A DNA stretch of 31,860 nucleotides from Candidatus Thalassarchaeum betae (lineage in GTDB: Archaea; Thermoplasmatota; Poseidoniia; Poseidoniales; Thalassarchaeaceae). The notes below the pieces were generated by a model. That model was not told the origin of the DNA. It saw only the letters and a program-made list of their open reading frames with translations, and made no database searches. Of the stretch, positions 6,955-15,144 are shown in pieces; the first letter of the stretch is position 1; every line of letters starts with the position of its first letter. The position numbers and the translations under genes were made by a program. The stretch is taken from the NCBI GenBank assembly GCA_022448665.1, contig JAKUUO010000017.1, positions 1-31,860 of the forward strand, given 5' to 3'.

Positions 6955-8670
6955 ATGGACAGCGACCTCGATATCGCCCGGAGTGCCACGATGCGCCCCA
7001 TAGAGGCGGTGGCCGAACAACTCGGACTGGCTCGCAGTGACCTGATTCTCCACGGGCCGCACGTCGCCAAGATCAACTGGGAGACCATCAAGGCCAAGCA
7101 GAACGGGGACAGGGGCCATCTCGTTCTGGTCACCAGCGTCAGCCCGACTGCCTTCGGAGAGGGCAAGACCCTGACCACCATCGGCCTCAATCAGGGCCTC
7201 AACGCGCGCGGGCACAATGCCTGCTGCGTGATTCGGGAGCCCTCGATGGGACCGGTCTTCGGCATCAAGGGAGGGGCTGCCGGCGGTGGCCACTCGCAGG
7301 TGCTTCCGATGGAGCAGATCAACCTGCACCTCACCGGTGACCTGCACGCGGTCACCTCAGCCCACAACCTGTGCTCGGCCATCATCGACAACCACCTCCA
7401 CAGGGGCAACGAGCTGGACATCGACATCAACCGAATCTACTGGCCTCGCGCCATCGACATGAACGACCGCAGCCTGAGGCAGGTCACCATCGGTCTGGGC
7501 GGGGCTGCCAACGGCGTCGTCCGCACCGACCGCTTCGACATCACCGCGGCCAGCGAGGTGATGGCCATACTCGCGCTGGCGAAGGACTACGTGGACCTGC
7601 GCGCCCGCGTCGGGCGCATCATCATCGCCAAGTCGAACTCCGGCGATCCGATCACCTCCGACGACATCGGCGCTGCCGGAGCGATGGCTCTGCTGATGCG
7701 AGAGGCGCTGATGCCGAACCTCGTCCAGACCCTCGAGGGCAACCCCGCCTTCATCCACTGCGGCCCGTTCGCCAACATCGCTCACGGCAACTCGTCAGTC
7801 ATCGCCGACGACATAGCTCTCGCATGCTCTGACTACGTCATCACCGAGGCTGGCTTCGGCGCCGAGATGGGTGCCGAGAAGGCGTTCCACATCAAGGCAC
7901 CAGCATCCGGGGTCGTGCCCGACTGTCTGATACTCAACGCCACCGTGCGCGCCATGAAGATGCACGGCGGCGGCTTCGCCTCCGGTGGCGGGCGCAGACC
8001 GACTCCGGAGGAGCTCGAGACCGAGAACGTCGAGGCGACCAGAGCAGGAGCCGCATCGAACCTGCGCCGACACGTCAGGAACCTCGCTGAGACCAGCATC
8101 CCCGTCATCGTCTCGATCAACCGCTTCGCGCACGACACCGAGGACGAGATCGAGGCAATCCGAGACGAGGCCGTCAAGGCCGGAGCCCTCCGGGTCGTGC
8201 TGAACGAGTGTCACGCCAAGGGCGGGGAGGGTGCCACGGAGCTGGCCGATGCGGTCGTGGCCGCATGCGCGGCCCACGACGAGGCCGGCCGACCGTACAC
8301 GCCCACTGTCGAGGAGGGCATGACCATCGAGGAGAACATCCTCAGGGTCGCCACCAACATGTACGGCGCCCACACCGTCGACTTCAGCGACAAGTCCCAG
8401 GCCGCGCTCGAGACGCTCAAGGGCTGGGGGATGGGCTCGCTGCCGGTTTGCATGGCCAAGACTCAGTACTCATTCAGCCACGAGCCCAAGGTGCTCGGTG
8501 CGCCCACCGGCTTCACCCTCCCGATCCGCGAGATTCGCGTCAATGCCGGTGCCGGCTTCGTGGTCGCCATTTGCGGCTCGATGATGACAATGCCCGGGCT
8601 ACCTACAAGACCGGCTGCCCTCGACATGGACATGGACGAGGACGGAAGGCTGACTGGCGTCTTCAGGTGA
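6955..8670 (+). CDS. fhs: Formate--tetrahydrofolate ligase
   Basis: The product has 571 residues against a usual 550-560. It makes 10-formyl-tetrahydrofolate from formate, tetrahydrofolate and ATP, in one-carbon metabolism. The N-terminus (MDSDLDIARSATMRPI) matches the family start, which is why the ATG at 6955 was chosen over the in-frame GTG at 6937. The nucleotide-binding segment TAFGEGKTLTTIGL lies at 65-78. Other family stretches include SMGPVFGIKGGAAGGGHSQV, LTGDLHAV followed by TSAHN, GPFANIAHGNSSVIAD, and TEAGFGAEMGAEKAF. The pelA gene begins 9 bases downstream, so the two are likely co-transcribed. Nothing in the sequence suggests loss of function. Confidence 0.95.
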   Translation: MDSDLDIARSATMRPIEAVAEQLGLARSDLILHGPHVAKINWETIKAKQNGDRGHLVLVTSVSPTAFGEGKTLTTIGLNQGLNARGHNACCVIREPSMGPVFGIKGGAAGGGHSQVLPMEQINLHLTGDLHAVTSAHNLCSAIIDNHLHRGNELDIDINRIYWPRAIDMNDRSLRQVTIGLGGAANGVVRTDRFDITAASEVMAILALAKDYVDLRARVGRIIIAKSNSGDPITSDDIGAAGAMALLMREALMPNLVQTLEGNPAFIHCGPFANIAHGNSSVIADDIALACSDYVITEAGFGAEMGAEKAFHIKAPASGVVPDCLILNATVRAMKMHGGGFASGGGRRPTPEELETENVEATRAGAASNLRRHVRNLAETSIPVIVSINRFAHDTEDEIEAIRDEAVKAGALRVVLNECHAKGGEGATELADAVVAACAAHDEAGRPYTPTVEEGMTIEENILRVATNMYGAHTVDFSDKSQAALETLKGWGMGSLPVCMAKTQYSFSHEPKVLGAPTGFTLPIREIRVNAGAGFVVAICGSMMTMPGLPTRPAALDMDMDEDGRLTGVFR

Positions 8671-8679
8671 GGTGGTCGC

Positions 8680-9738
8680 ATGCGCAGGATCAAGCGACTG
8701 GACGAGGGAGTCCGACTGAGGCTAGACGACGAGGACGACCTGTGGACTGTTTCGCAGTTGTGCAGGCCCGGAACTAGCGTGGGGATGCTGTCCCATCGCA
8801 GGGACTCAACCACCGGCACCCAGTCCGACAGCAGGGCGAAGAGCGCCGAGCGCAAGCCGATGTGGATAGTGCTCGAGGTCCAGGAGACGGCATTCCAGTC
8901 GTTCACCGACAACCTCCGTATCCACGGGGTCATCACCGAGGCAAAGATCGACATCGGAAGCCATCACACCCACATCATCAGCCCCGGCTCCGAGCTGGAA
9001 CTTACCCGCGTTGGCGGCCTGCCACCAGCCGACAGATCCCTGCTCAAGGAAGCCCTCTCGGCAGGACGACGCGCCAAGTGCGGACTCGTGGTCGTCGAGT
9101 CGGACGAGGTTCTCGTCTTCCAGGTCGCGGCCCATGGCATCCGAGAAGTATCGCAGTTCAGCATGAGGGGCGGCGGCAAGAAGGCCGACGACTCCACCAG
9201 CGTGCGCCGTGGCTTCTTCGAGCGCGTCGCCAAGGAGGTCCGACTCGTCTTCAAGGACCAGATGCCGATGGTCATCTGCGGTCCGGGAATGGCCCGCGAG
9301 CAGTTTGAGGCCCACCTCAAGGGGCAAGGCGCCCAGAACCAGATTCTCAATGCGGCGACCTCCATAGGAGGTCGGGCCGCAGCAAACGAGGTCCTAGCAG
9401 AAGGCCTCGCAGACTCGTTGCTGGGAGACTACTCGCTCACTCAGCAGGTACGAGCGATCGAGGAGGGGCTGAAGCGGATATCTACCGGCGGAGCGGTCTC
9501 ATACGGTCCCGATGCGATAGCGGCCGCCGCCAAGCAGGGCGCCGTCGAGACATTGATCATCGAGGCTTCCATGCTGCGCAGCGGCGATGATGAGGCCCGC
9601 GAGCACTGGGAGAGGACAGCCGCCAGCGTAGAGGGCTCGGGTGGCGGCATCATCCAGGCCTCGGTCGACCACGACGCCGGCCAGCAGCTGCTGGGCTTCG
9701 GCGGGGCCATCGCCCTGCTCCGCTGGAAGACCGAGTAG
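8680..9738 (+). CDS. pelA: mRNA surveillance protein pelota
   Basis: The product has 352 residues, typical of archaeal pelota (Dom34). This eRF1-like factor works with aEF1A/ABCE1 to release ribosomes stalled without a stop codon. The Sm-like N-terminal domain covers about 1-130, the central domain 135-245 and the C-terminal domain 250-350. Family motifs are the middle-domain GPGMAREQF at 201-209 and TSIGGRAAANEVL at 227-239, and the C-terminal ALLRWK end. The eRF1 GGQ loop is absent, as expected for pelota. The ATG at 8680 is 9 bases after fhs and sits in the palindrome CGCATGCG. The gene is followed by a degenerate PfkB-like gene after 34 bases. Confidence 0.93.
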   Translation: MRRIKRLDEGVRLRLDDEDDLWTVSQLCRPGTSVGMLSHRRDSTTGTQSDSRAKSAERKPMWIVLEVQETAFQSFTDNLRIHGVITEAKIDIGSHHTHIISPGSELELTRVGGLPPADRSLLKEALSAGRRAKCGLVVVESDEVLVFQVAAHGIREVSQFSMRGGGKKADDSTSVRRGFFERVAKEVRLVFKDQMPMVICGPGMAREQFEAHLKGQGAQNQILNAATSIGGRAAANEVLAEGLADSLLGDYSLTQQVRAIEEGLKRISTGGAVSYGPDAIAAAAKQGAVETLIIEASMLRSGDDEAREHWERTAASVEGSGGGIIQASVDHDAGQQLLGFGGAIALLRWKTE

Positions 9739-9772
9739 GCAGGCTCATCACCGCCGAGCGTCAGCGGCAGGC

Positions 9773-10426
9773 ATGGCTGCGAGCGAAGTGCGCATCGTCG
9801 CCTTCGGAAGGCCAGAGCGTGACGATGCCGTCTCAGCAGTGCTGTCCGCGGCAGCCCAACGAGGCGCCAGAACGAGGTTAGTGACCTCGGCTGCAGACGA
9901 GGACTTTGCGACGATGGACCACGGGGCCATCGACTGGAGGGGCGTCCTCGACAACGCTCACTGGTTGGTGTCTTCAGCATCAACCTCACTGGAGGGCACC
10001 TCACCGCGATATGCGTGGGGGGCAGCAATGACCTTCGGAGAGTTAGAGGGCGCGCGCACCGTGATGCTTGTTGACATGGCCTCAGACCCCTCTAGACTCG
10101 CTGAGTCGTGGGGTGCTGTGATTGGGAGGATTAGGCAGGTCCACGTCCTTTTCATCGCCCCCGAAGCCATCGACGCCCTGTCCGCTCTCGAGGAGGTCAG
10201 CGCCGCGGAACTCCTGCAGTCGATCCGCCACCGCAGCCTAGTCCCTCATGTCTGCACTTATCTTCCCAACGAGCGCGTAGCGCTCGTCGAGCACTCGCTC
10301 GGCTCGGTCAGCGTGCAAACGAAGACAGAGTGCCAACCTCTGGAGTGGCTGGCCGCCTTCCTCTGCGAGCTTCCCTCAGCAGGTCCGGGGCAGGCTGGCG
10401 TCGAGCATGCATCCGGTGGGTGTTGA
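9773..10426 (+). CDS. Degenerate PfkB/KDG-kinase-like protein
   Basis: The product has 217 residues. The middle part resembles 2-keto-3-deoxygluconate kinases of the PfkB family: AIDWRGVLDNAHWLVSSAST at about 50-69 matches the WxxVLxxAxWLHxSGIT region. WGAAMTFGELEGARTVMLVD, then ESWG and QVHVLFIAPEAIDAL, follow the same order as in those kinases. The N-terminal sugar-binding lobe is missing. The catalytic G-A/G-G-D near the C-terminus is also missing: the matching place reads QPLEWLAAFLCEL. It is therefore unlikely to phosphorylate a sugar and may be a remnant or a repurposed protein. The start at 9773 was chosen because upstream codons overlap pelA and look unlike protein. The family assignment is from pattern memory and is moderate at best. 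Confidence 0.45.
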   Translation: MAASEVRIVAFGRPERDDAVSAVLSAAAQRGARTRLVTSAADEDFATMDHGAIDWRGVLDNAHWLVSSASTSLEGTSPRYAWGAAMTFGELEGARTVMLVDMASDPSRLAESWGAVIGRIRQVHVLFIAPEAIDALSALEEVSAAELLQSIRHRSLVPHVCTYLPNERVALVEHSLGSVSVQTKTECQPLEWLAAFLCELPSAGPGQAGVEHASGGC

Positions 10427-10465
10427 AACTTGAATTCGAACTGCATTAGACACCATTAGCAGAGA

Positions 10466-10480
10466 CCCCTTTTGAAGGGG
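10466..10480. repeat. Inverted repeat, 6-bp arms, 3-nt spacer, before the endonuclease IV-like gene
   Basis: CCCCTT-TTG-AAGGGG lies 40 bases after the preceding stop and 35 bases before the next ATG. The AT-rich centre (CTTTTGAA) is also where a TATA box would sit if the transcript began near 10498, giving a short leader that contains the GGGGTG Shine-Dalgarno site at about 10504-10509. Terminator of the upstream gene or promoter element; not resolved. Confidence 0.3.
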
Positions 10481-10514
10481 CACCCGTTCGGCCCGACCCG
10501 CGAGGGGTGCGAGC

Positions 10515-11630
10515 ATGTCACTGAAATTAGGTCCGGCCGGTGTTCCGCTGTCCTGCAAGGGACGGACGATTGTCGAGGGAATGGACGACATCACCTCTCT
10601 CGGGCTTGATGCGATGGAAATACAGACCGTGCGAACGGTCCAGCCGAAGCACTTCGATCAGTACTGGCAGGCGGGCATACTTTCCTGGGACTCTGACCTC
10701 GAGATGAACCTCCATGGGCCCTACTACGCCGAACTCCTCGGCTCAAAGAGGGAGCGCAACCGAACACTCACCAAGATGGAGGCCAGCATGCAGGCTGGCA
10801 AGATTGTCAACGCGAGGCACCTGGTGTACCACGTAGGCCCCTACGGCGAGTACGAACCCGGCACCGAGGCAAACGAGCAGGTGGCGAACATCTTCTCCGG
10901 AGTAGTCGACCGGGTCCACCAGATCTGGGGCGACAAGTCGGAGGAGGAGGACTACGCCGCATTCCCATGGGTCCACAAGTCCAAACCCTCACTGGTAGGT
11001 ATCGAGACCTCGGGCCGACAGGATCTGTGGGGCACGGTCGAGGAGGTCATCGAGGTCTGCAACCACGTCGATGGCACAGTGCCCGTGCTCAACATGGCTC
11101 ACATCCACGCTCGCGGCCACGGTAGGATGAGGACCAGCGAGGACTACTCCGAGCTGTTCGAGCAGGTCCGCAAGGACTACGGCGGCAAGAAGTTCTACTG
11201 CCACTTCGCCGGAATCGAGCACCGAATGGGCAACGCACTCCATTACACCCAGATCAAGAAGTCCGATCTAAAGTTCGAGCCCTTCGCCGAGTTCCTCGCT
11301 GAGGAAGGAAGCTGGCTCGATATCACCATCATCTCCGACTCACCGCTGCTTGAGCACGATGCCATGTACATGCTGCAGCACTACGACAAGGCGAGGCAGA
11401 GACTCCTCGAGATCCACGCTCGCGAGGAGCGCCGCATCAAGCTCGCGGTGGAATCGGGAATGTCACCCGAGGAGCTCGAGATGCTCGAGAAGGAGGCTGC
11501 CGAGGCGCGCAAGGCCAGCTCGGACGGAGAAGTCGAGAAGCCCGACTCGGACAAGCCCGCCAAGAAGGCGAAGAAACCGGTAGCCAAGGCCAAGGGCAAG
11601 ATGATGTCATTCGACAAGGATGAGGACTAA
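10515..11630 (+). CDS. Endonuclease IV-like AP endonuclease (TIM barrel) with basic tail
   Basis: The product has 371 residues. Residues 1-295 resemble the AP endonuclease family 2 (Nfo), a Zn-dependent TIM barrel that cuts DNA 5' of abasic sites. Candidate metal-site segments are NLHGPYYAEL at 65-74, YHVGPYG at 105-111, GIETSG at 162-167 (Glu164), NMAHIHARGHGR at 193-204, CHFAGIEHRMGN at 229-240, and ISDSPLLEHDA near 273-283. After the barrel comes a charged helix (292-335) and a Lys/Ala-rich tail at 341-363 (KPAKKAKKPVAKAKGK), ending in an acidic tip. Typical Nfo is about 280 residues, so the tail is an extension that may bind DNA. A GGGGTG Shine-Dalgarno site precedes the ATG by 5 bases. 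The gene is followed by tRNA-Phe. The match is to the family; exact substrate is not proven. Confidence 0.75.
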   Translation: MSLKLGPAGVPLSCKGRTIVEGMDDITSLGLDAMEIQTVRTVQPKHFDQYWQAGILSWDSDLEMNLHGPYYAELLGSKRERNRTLTKMEASMQAGKIVNARHLVYHVGPYGEYEPGTEANEQVANIFSGVVDRVHQIWGDKSEEEDYAAFPWVHKSKPSLVGIETSGRQDLWGTVEEVIEVCNHVDGTVPVLNMAHIHARGHGRMRTSEDYSELFEQVRKDYGGKKFYCHFAGIEHRMGNALHYTQIKKSDLKFEPFAEFLAEEGSWLDITIISDSPLLEHDAMYMLQHYDKARQRLLEIHAREERRIKLAVESGMSPEELEMLEKEAAEARKASSDGEVEKPDSDKPAKKAKKPVAKAKGKMMSFDKDED

Positions 11631-11698
11631 GACGACCTCTTCTAGCGATTCCACCCTCGGAAGGCTTGAAGTCAGAATCACAGTGGCGAGGTTGCTAC

Positions 11699-11774
11699 GG
11701 GACTGTAGCTCAGCTGGGAGAGCGCCGCACTGAAGATGCGGAGGCCGCTGGTTCAAGTCCGGCCAGTCCCACCA
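11699..11774 (+). tRNA. tRNA-Phe (anticodon GAA)
   Basis: The 76-base gene folds as a standard cloverleaf. The acceptor arms GGGACTG and CAGTCCC pair fully, the anticodon stem CCGCA/TGCGG encloses the loop CTGAAGA with anticodon GAA, and the T arm is GCTGG-TTCAAGT-CCGGC with one G-U pair. The discriminator is A and the 3' CCA is encoded in the DNA (11772-11774). There is no intron. It is convergent with the RNase PH gene, whose enzyme family trims tRNA 3' ends. Confidence 0.96.
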
Positions 11775-11781
11775 CTCTCTG

Positions 11782-11797
11782 CTACTGTTCGCAGTGG
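11782..11797. terminator. UUCG-capped hairpin between tRNA-Phe and rph
   Basis: CTACTG-TTCG-CAGTGG forms a six-pair stem (one G-U) with a UUCG tetraloop in the plus-strand RNA. It lies 8 bases after the tRNA and 11 bases beyond the end of the convergent rph gene. It may mark the 3' end of the tRNA transcript or separate the two units. There is no T-run next to it. Confidence 0.35.
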
Positions 11798-11807
11798 TCC
11801 TGCTGAT

Positions 11808-12668
11808 TCAGTTTGCATTCTCTAGGACGCCGGCTTGGAGGGCATGGAGTTTACCGATCCCCACTGTCGCGGAATCAATCAAGGCATCGAGTTCCTCACG
11901 CGTGTATGTCGCCTCCTCGCCGGTGCCCTGGACCTCTACGAAGCCGCCGTCACTGGTCATCACCACGTTCATGTCGACATCGGCATTACTGTCCAGGATG
12001 TAGTCGAGGTCGGTCCTGACTTCGCCGTCGACCATCCCGACGCTGAGTGCGCCGACATCGTTTGGCATCACCGCGGCCTCGTGAGCAGCCCTCTCCTTGG
12101 CATTGAGTGATGGGGACTCCACTCCGTTGCGGATATCCTCTCTGGAGAGCCGCATCTCCTTGGGTAGGCACTCGCCCGATGCTATCAGTCGGCGGATTGC
12201 CAGTCTGAGGGCGATTGAGGCGGCGGTAACAGAAGCGCATCTCGTCCCGCCGTCGGCGTTCAGCACGTCGCAGTCTACTGTGAGCGCGATTGGACCGAGT
12301 TCCTCAAGGTCGACCGCGCCGCGCAGCGAGCGGGCGACCAGCCGCTCGATCTCTTGGGTCCGCCCCTTGGCGCCGTTGCGCTCGCGGCGGAACCTGCTGT
12401 CTGTTGAACCAGGCAGGAGTGCGTACTCGGCGTGGACCCAGCCGCGCTCCGCATTCCTTGGGAACCAGCGCGGCAGACCAGCGGCTTTCGTCGCGCAGGC
12501 AAGGACCATGGTGTCGCCCTGGCGGAACATCAGCGAGGCAAGTGCATTGGGGGTGAAATCGAGCGTGACCTCGATGTCCCTGAGCTCGTCTGCACCTCGG
12601 TCACTGCCTGTATCGCCCGACTTCATCTTCGCCATGGCACTGCGAGCGGCGATTCCCGCATGAATCAT
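11808..12668 (-). CDS. rph: Bacterial-type ribonuclease PH
   Basis: The product has 286 residues. RNase PH is a phosphate-dependent 3' exonuclease that trims tRNA precursors. The sequence matches the bacterial enzyme rather than the archaeal exosome subunit Rrp41: GWVHAEYALLPGSTDSRFRR at 76-95, KGRTQEIERLVARSLR at 101-116, DCDVLNADGGTR at 132-143 (phosphate-binding Thr/Arg), DLDYILDSNADVDMN at 220-234, and VEVQGTGEEATYTREELDAL at 244-263. Between about 166 and 203 there is a charged insertion longer than in bacterial homologues. Relative to the family, the N-terminus has about 20 extra residues. The start is supported by an ATGA overlap with the upstream mogA stop, implying translational coupling. 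It is convergent with tRNA-Phe. An archaeon with this enzyme suggests gene transfer or a lineage-specific tRNA maturation route. Confidence 0.88.
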   Translation of the reverse strand: MIHAGIAARSAMAKMKSGDTGSDRGADELRDIEVTLDFTPNALASLMFRQGDTMVLACATKAAGLPRWFPRNAERGWVHAEYALLPGSTDSRFRRERNGAKGRTQEIERLVARSLRGAVDLEELGPIALTVDCDVLNADGGTRCASVTAASIALRLAIRRLIASGECLPKEMRLSREDIRNGVESPSLNAKERAAHEAAVMPNDVGALSVGMVDGEVRTDLDYILDSNADVDMNVVMTSDGGFVEVQGTGEEATYTREELDALIDSATVGIGKLHALQAGVLENAN

Positions 12669-13216
12669 TCGCGTCGGGCGTGTGGTGGCCGGAAGGCGTC
12701 TACCACTGCCGAATCAGTCGTGATGTAAGGCCCTCCAACGAGGTCGATGCAGTAGGGAACGGCGGCGAAGACCTCGTCTAGTATCTCGCGGATCGAGCGA
12801 GGCGAGCCGGGCAGATTGAGAATAAGTGCGGAGCCTCGGATTCCCGCAGTCTGCCGCGAAAGCACAGCGGTGGGGACGTGCCGCAGTGATATCGCCCTCA
12901 TCTGCTCGCCGAAACCCGGCAGCATCCTCTCGCACACCGCCTCGGTGGCCTCTGGCGTCACATCCCGGGGTGCGGGTCCAGTTCCCCCGGTGGTCACGAC
13001 CATCGAGCAGCCTTCGGCGTCGACCAGCTCTACCAGCGCCGCCTCGATGAGGGCCGACTCGTCGGGAACGAGTCGGCGAACCACCTCCCACGGCGAGGTT
13101 ATCGCCTCGTCGAGGAACTGCTCGATGGCAGGTCCGCTGAGATCCTCGTAGTCTCCTGCACTGGCTCTGTCAGAGGCTGTCAGTACCCCGAATCTGCACA
13201 ATTCACCGGCTGCCAT
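12665..13216 (-). CDS. mogA: Molybdopterin adenylyltransferase (MogA/MoaB family)
   Basis: The product has 183 residues from the chosen ATG at 13216; an in-frame ATG 13 codons upstream (13255) is possible, but 13216 gives the usual MogA distance to the first strand (FGVLTASDRASAGDYED). MogA activates molybdopterin by adenylylation before metal insertion. Motifs are TTGGTGPAPRDVTPEA at 75-90 and LNLPGSPRS at 133-141, with the C-terminal FRPPHARR matching MogA more than MoaB. No other cofactor gene (moaA, moaC, moeA) is in the window. It is the first gene of a two-gene unit with rph (4-base ATGA overlap). A metabolic link between the two is not obvious. Confidence 0.88.
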   Translation of the reverse strand: MAAGELCRFGVLTASDRASAGDYEDLSGPAIEQFLDEAITSPWEVVRRLVPDESALIEAALVELVDAEGCSMVVTTGGTGPAPRDVTPEATEAVCERMLPGFGEQMRAISLRHVPTAVLSRQTAGIRGSALILNLPGSPRSIREILDEVFAAVPYCIDLVGGPYITTDSAVVDAFRPPHARRE

Positions 13217-13455
13217 CGTGGTCCGACAAGAGGTACTCTGAATAAACGCAGTCACTCACTCAGTGTGTAAATGGAATGCACATCTTCAAAGACCGCCGAG
13301 TGAAACTTGGAGTCCCGGAGGCGATGAAGTGCTGAGTCTACCCCAACACGCACGAACCAACGTTGCCCCGACGTCGTTGCCAGACGCTTCTTCGGAGGCT
13401 CCCGCACCAGTGGTTTATGTAGGCTCAGTTCTCATTCACTGACGCAGGTGAGCAC
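13217..13455 (+). promoter_or_regulatory. Intergenic region with RPA promoter
   Basis: This 239-base gap separates divergent mogA and RPA and is the longest non-coding stretch. A TATA-like box TTTATGTA lies at 13414-13421, placing transcription start near 13443. A Shine-Dalgarno site GGTGAG at 13447-13452 precedes the ATG at 13456. Upstream there are a CGACGTCG palindrome near 13370 and a CACTCAGTG dyad near 13256, either of which could be a regulator site. No convincing small gene was seen. The promoter for mogA was not located with confidence. Confidence 0.5.
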
Positions 13456-15144
13456 ATGACAGAAGATGGAAGATACACAGCACAGGTCACTGTGGTGAAA
13501 CAAGAATGTCCGGATGCGGACGACAGCGAGATAGAAGAGGAGTTCAGACGTTATGAGGAGGAGTTCCTGATACCTCCCGAGGACGCTCTGCGTTCAGTTG
13601 TCCGCAAGTTCCAGACTGCCTCCGGGATGGAGGTCACTAACCTGGCCTCGCCAGCTAAGGTCGAGAAGAAGGTCAATCGCTTCTCCGAGCTCGGTGCCGA
13701 CGACCGCAACGTGACAATCGAAGTCGCAGTCATCTCCTACACGCCACGCATTCAGATGGTGCGAGGTGAGGAACGACAGGTCGCATTCGGCTGGATTGAG
13801 GACAATCCCTGGGAGAACAGCGACCAACGCGAGCGCTGGGACTACAAGGACTGGGGCGAGCAGAGCGAGAACCTCGCCCCAGGCTCGGTCGTGCGGCTCG
13901 AGGGCGCGTCGGTCAACGAGTGGAATGACAAGCGCTCGATAAACGTCAATCGCACCACCCGGGTGACCGTTCTGCGCGAGGGCGGCGCTCCAGTGACGCA
14001 GGTCAGTGACGAGCCCGTCTCCATAGAGACAGCCTCGGAGAACGAGGGCTACGTGAATCTCGTCGCGCGCCTGATTTCGTCCAAGCCCGATGTCATCGTG
14101 AAGCGTGACGGCAGCGGTCAGTTAGATGTCGTCCGCGGTAGGCTGGCCGACTCCAGCGGGAGCATCGGCTTCCTGTCATGGGTACCTCTCGAGCACGAGC
14201 CCGGGACCTTGCTCAAGATAGATGGCGCATCCGTTAGAAAGTTCCGCGAGACTCCGGAAATCAACATCGGCGACAGGACCAGGATAGAGGTTTACCACGA
14301 CACGGCATTCGCCAGTATGGATGACCTCTCACAGGCTAACAAGGTCAGCATCGCCGAGTTGCGCAACGGAATGCGAGACATCGAAATCACAGTCCAAGTC
14401 GAATCATGGGACCAGCGCTCATTCACCTCCGAAGACGGTACCGAGCGAGTCGTCCGCAGCGGCGACGTCCTTGATCCCAGTGGCCTCTGCCGACTCACTG
14501 CTTGGTGCGAGATTGACCCCAAGCAGGGGGACTTCCTGCATCTGACTGGCTCCCGCGTGCAGTATTGGCAGGGTTCCCCAGATCTCGTCGTGGACGATGC
14601 CGCACAGGTGACTGACCTGTCCGACCCGCCCTGGGACTCGATAGACCCTGAGCAGCACTGGATCGAAGCCGACCTGACGACTGTGGTCACCAGCGGCTCG
14701 CGCAGAGGCATTCGCACCAACGGCACCATCGTGGCCGTACGCAGGGACTCTGGCATCATTGAGCGGTGTCCTGAATGCAGACGCGTCCTCAGGGACGATG
14801 CCTGCATCGATCACGGCCCCCAACGTGGAGTCGAGGACCTCAGACTCAGGTTCGTCATCGACGATGGCGTTTCCAATGCATCACTCTTGTTGGCAAAGGA
14901 TCCTTCAGAAGCCTTCCTTGGGATGGATCAGGAGGCTGTTAAGGAGCAGGTGGACAAGGACGGCCAAGACGGATTCGCCGCTTTCCTGCGCGAACGCGTG
15001 CTCGCGCGCAGACTGAGCGTCAGAGGGCGCTCGATCATCGATGACCAGGGTGCCATGCTGCTCGCCGATGAGGTAGAGCAAGACGAGACCACATCAGCCG
15101 ACGCCGCCAATGAGGTAATGCAGCGTTGGGGGGTGGTACTTTGA
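13456..15144 (+). CDS. rpa: Replication protein A, OB-fold and zinc-finger subunit
   Basis: The product has 562 residues. RPA binds single-stranded DNA in replication and repair. Three OB-fold-like units can be traced: about 65-175 (starting NVTIEVAVISYTPRIQ and ending in a VNRTTRVTVL strand), 190-285 (GYVNLVARLISSKPDV onward) and 300-390 (MRDIEITVQVESWDQRSF onward). A fourth C-terminal unit holds the zinc finger C438-x2-C441-x8-C450-x2-H453, as in euryarchaeal RPA. The N-terminal 60 residues look helical and acidic. Stop and next start overlap by one base (TGATG), so the partner gene is co-translated. The TATA box and Shine-Dalgarno site upstream support the start. Confidence 0.88.
   Translation: MTEDGRYTAQVTVVKQECPDADDSEIEEEFRRYEEEFLIPPEDALRSVVRKFQTASGMEVTNLASPAKVEKKVNRFSELGADDRNVTIEVAVISYTPRIQMVRGEERQVAFGWIEDNPWENSDQRERWDYKDWGEQSENLAPGSVVRLEGASVNEWNDKRSINVNRTTRVTVLREGGAPVTQVSDEPVSIETASENEGYVNLVARLISSKPDVIVKRDGSGQLDVVRGRLADSSGSIGFLSWVPLEHEPGTLLKIDGASVRKFRETPEINIGDRTRIEVYHDTAFASMDDLSQANKVSIAELRNGMRDIEITVQVESWDQRSFTSEDGTERVVRSGDVLDPSGLCRLTAWCEIDPKQGDFLHLTGSRVQYWQGSPDLVVDDAAQVTDLSDPPWDSIDPEQHWIEADLTTVVTSGSRRGIRTNGTIVAVRRDSGIIERCPECRRVLRDDACIDHGPQRGVEDLRLRFVIDDGVSNASLLLAKDPSEAFLGMDQEAVKEQVDKDGQDGFAAFLRERVLARRLSVRGRSIIDDQGAMLLADEVEQDETTSADAANEVMQRWGVVL

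Noticed and set aside
6248..6955. Plus-strand open frame (235 codons) opposite aroE
   Set aside because: The minus-strand protein has recognisable AroE motifs; the plus-strand translation has none.
8678..8685. CGCATGCG palindrome over the pelA start codon
   Set aside because: An 8-base self-complementary word is expected by chance many times in a window of this size, and no further pairing extends it.
11808..12668. Exosome subunit Rrp41 as the name for this gene
   Set aside because: The sequence has the bacterial RNase PH stretches and lacks the Rrp41 patterns, although both belong to the same fold family.
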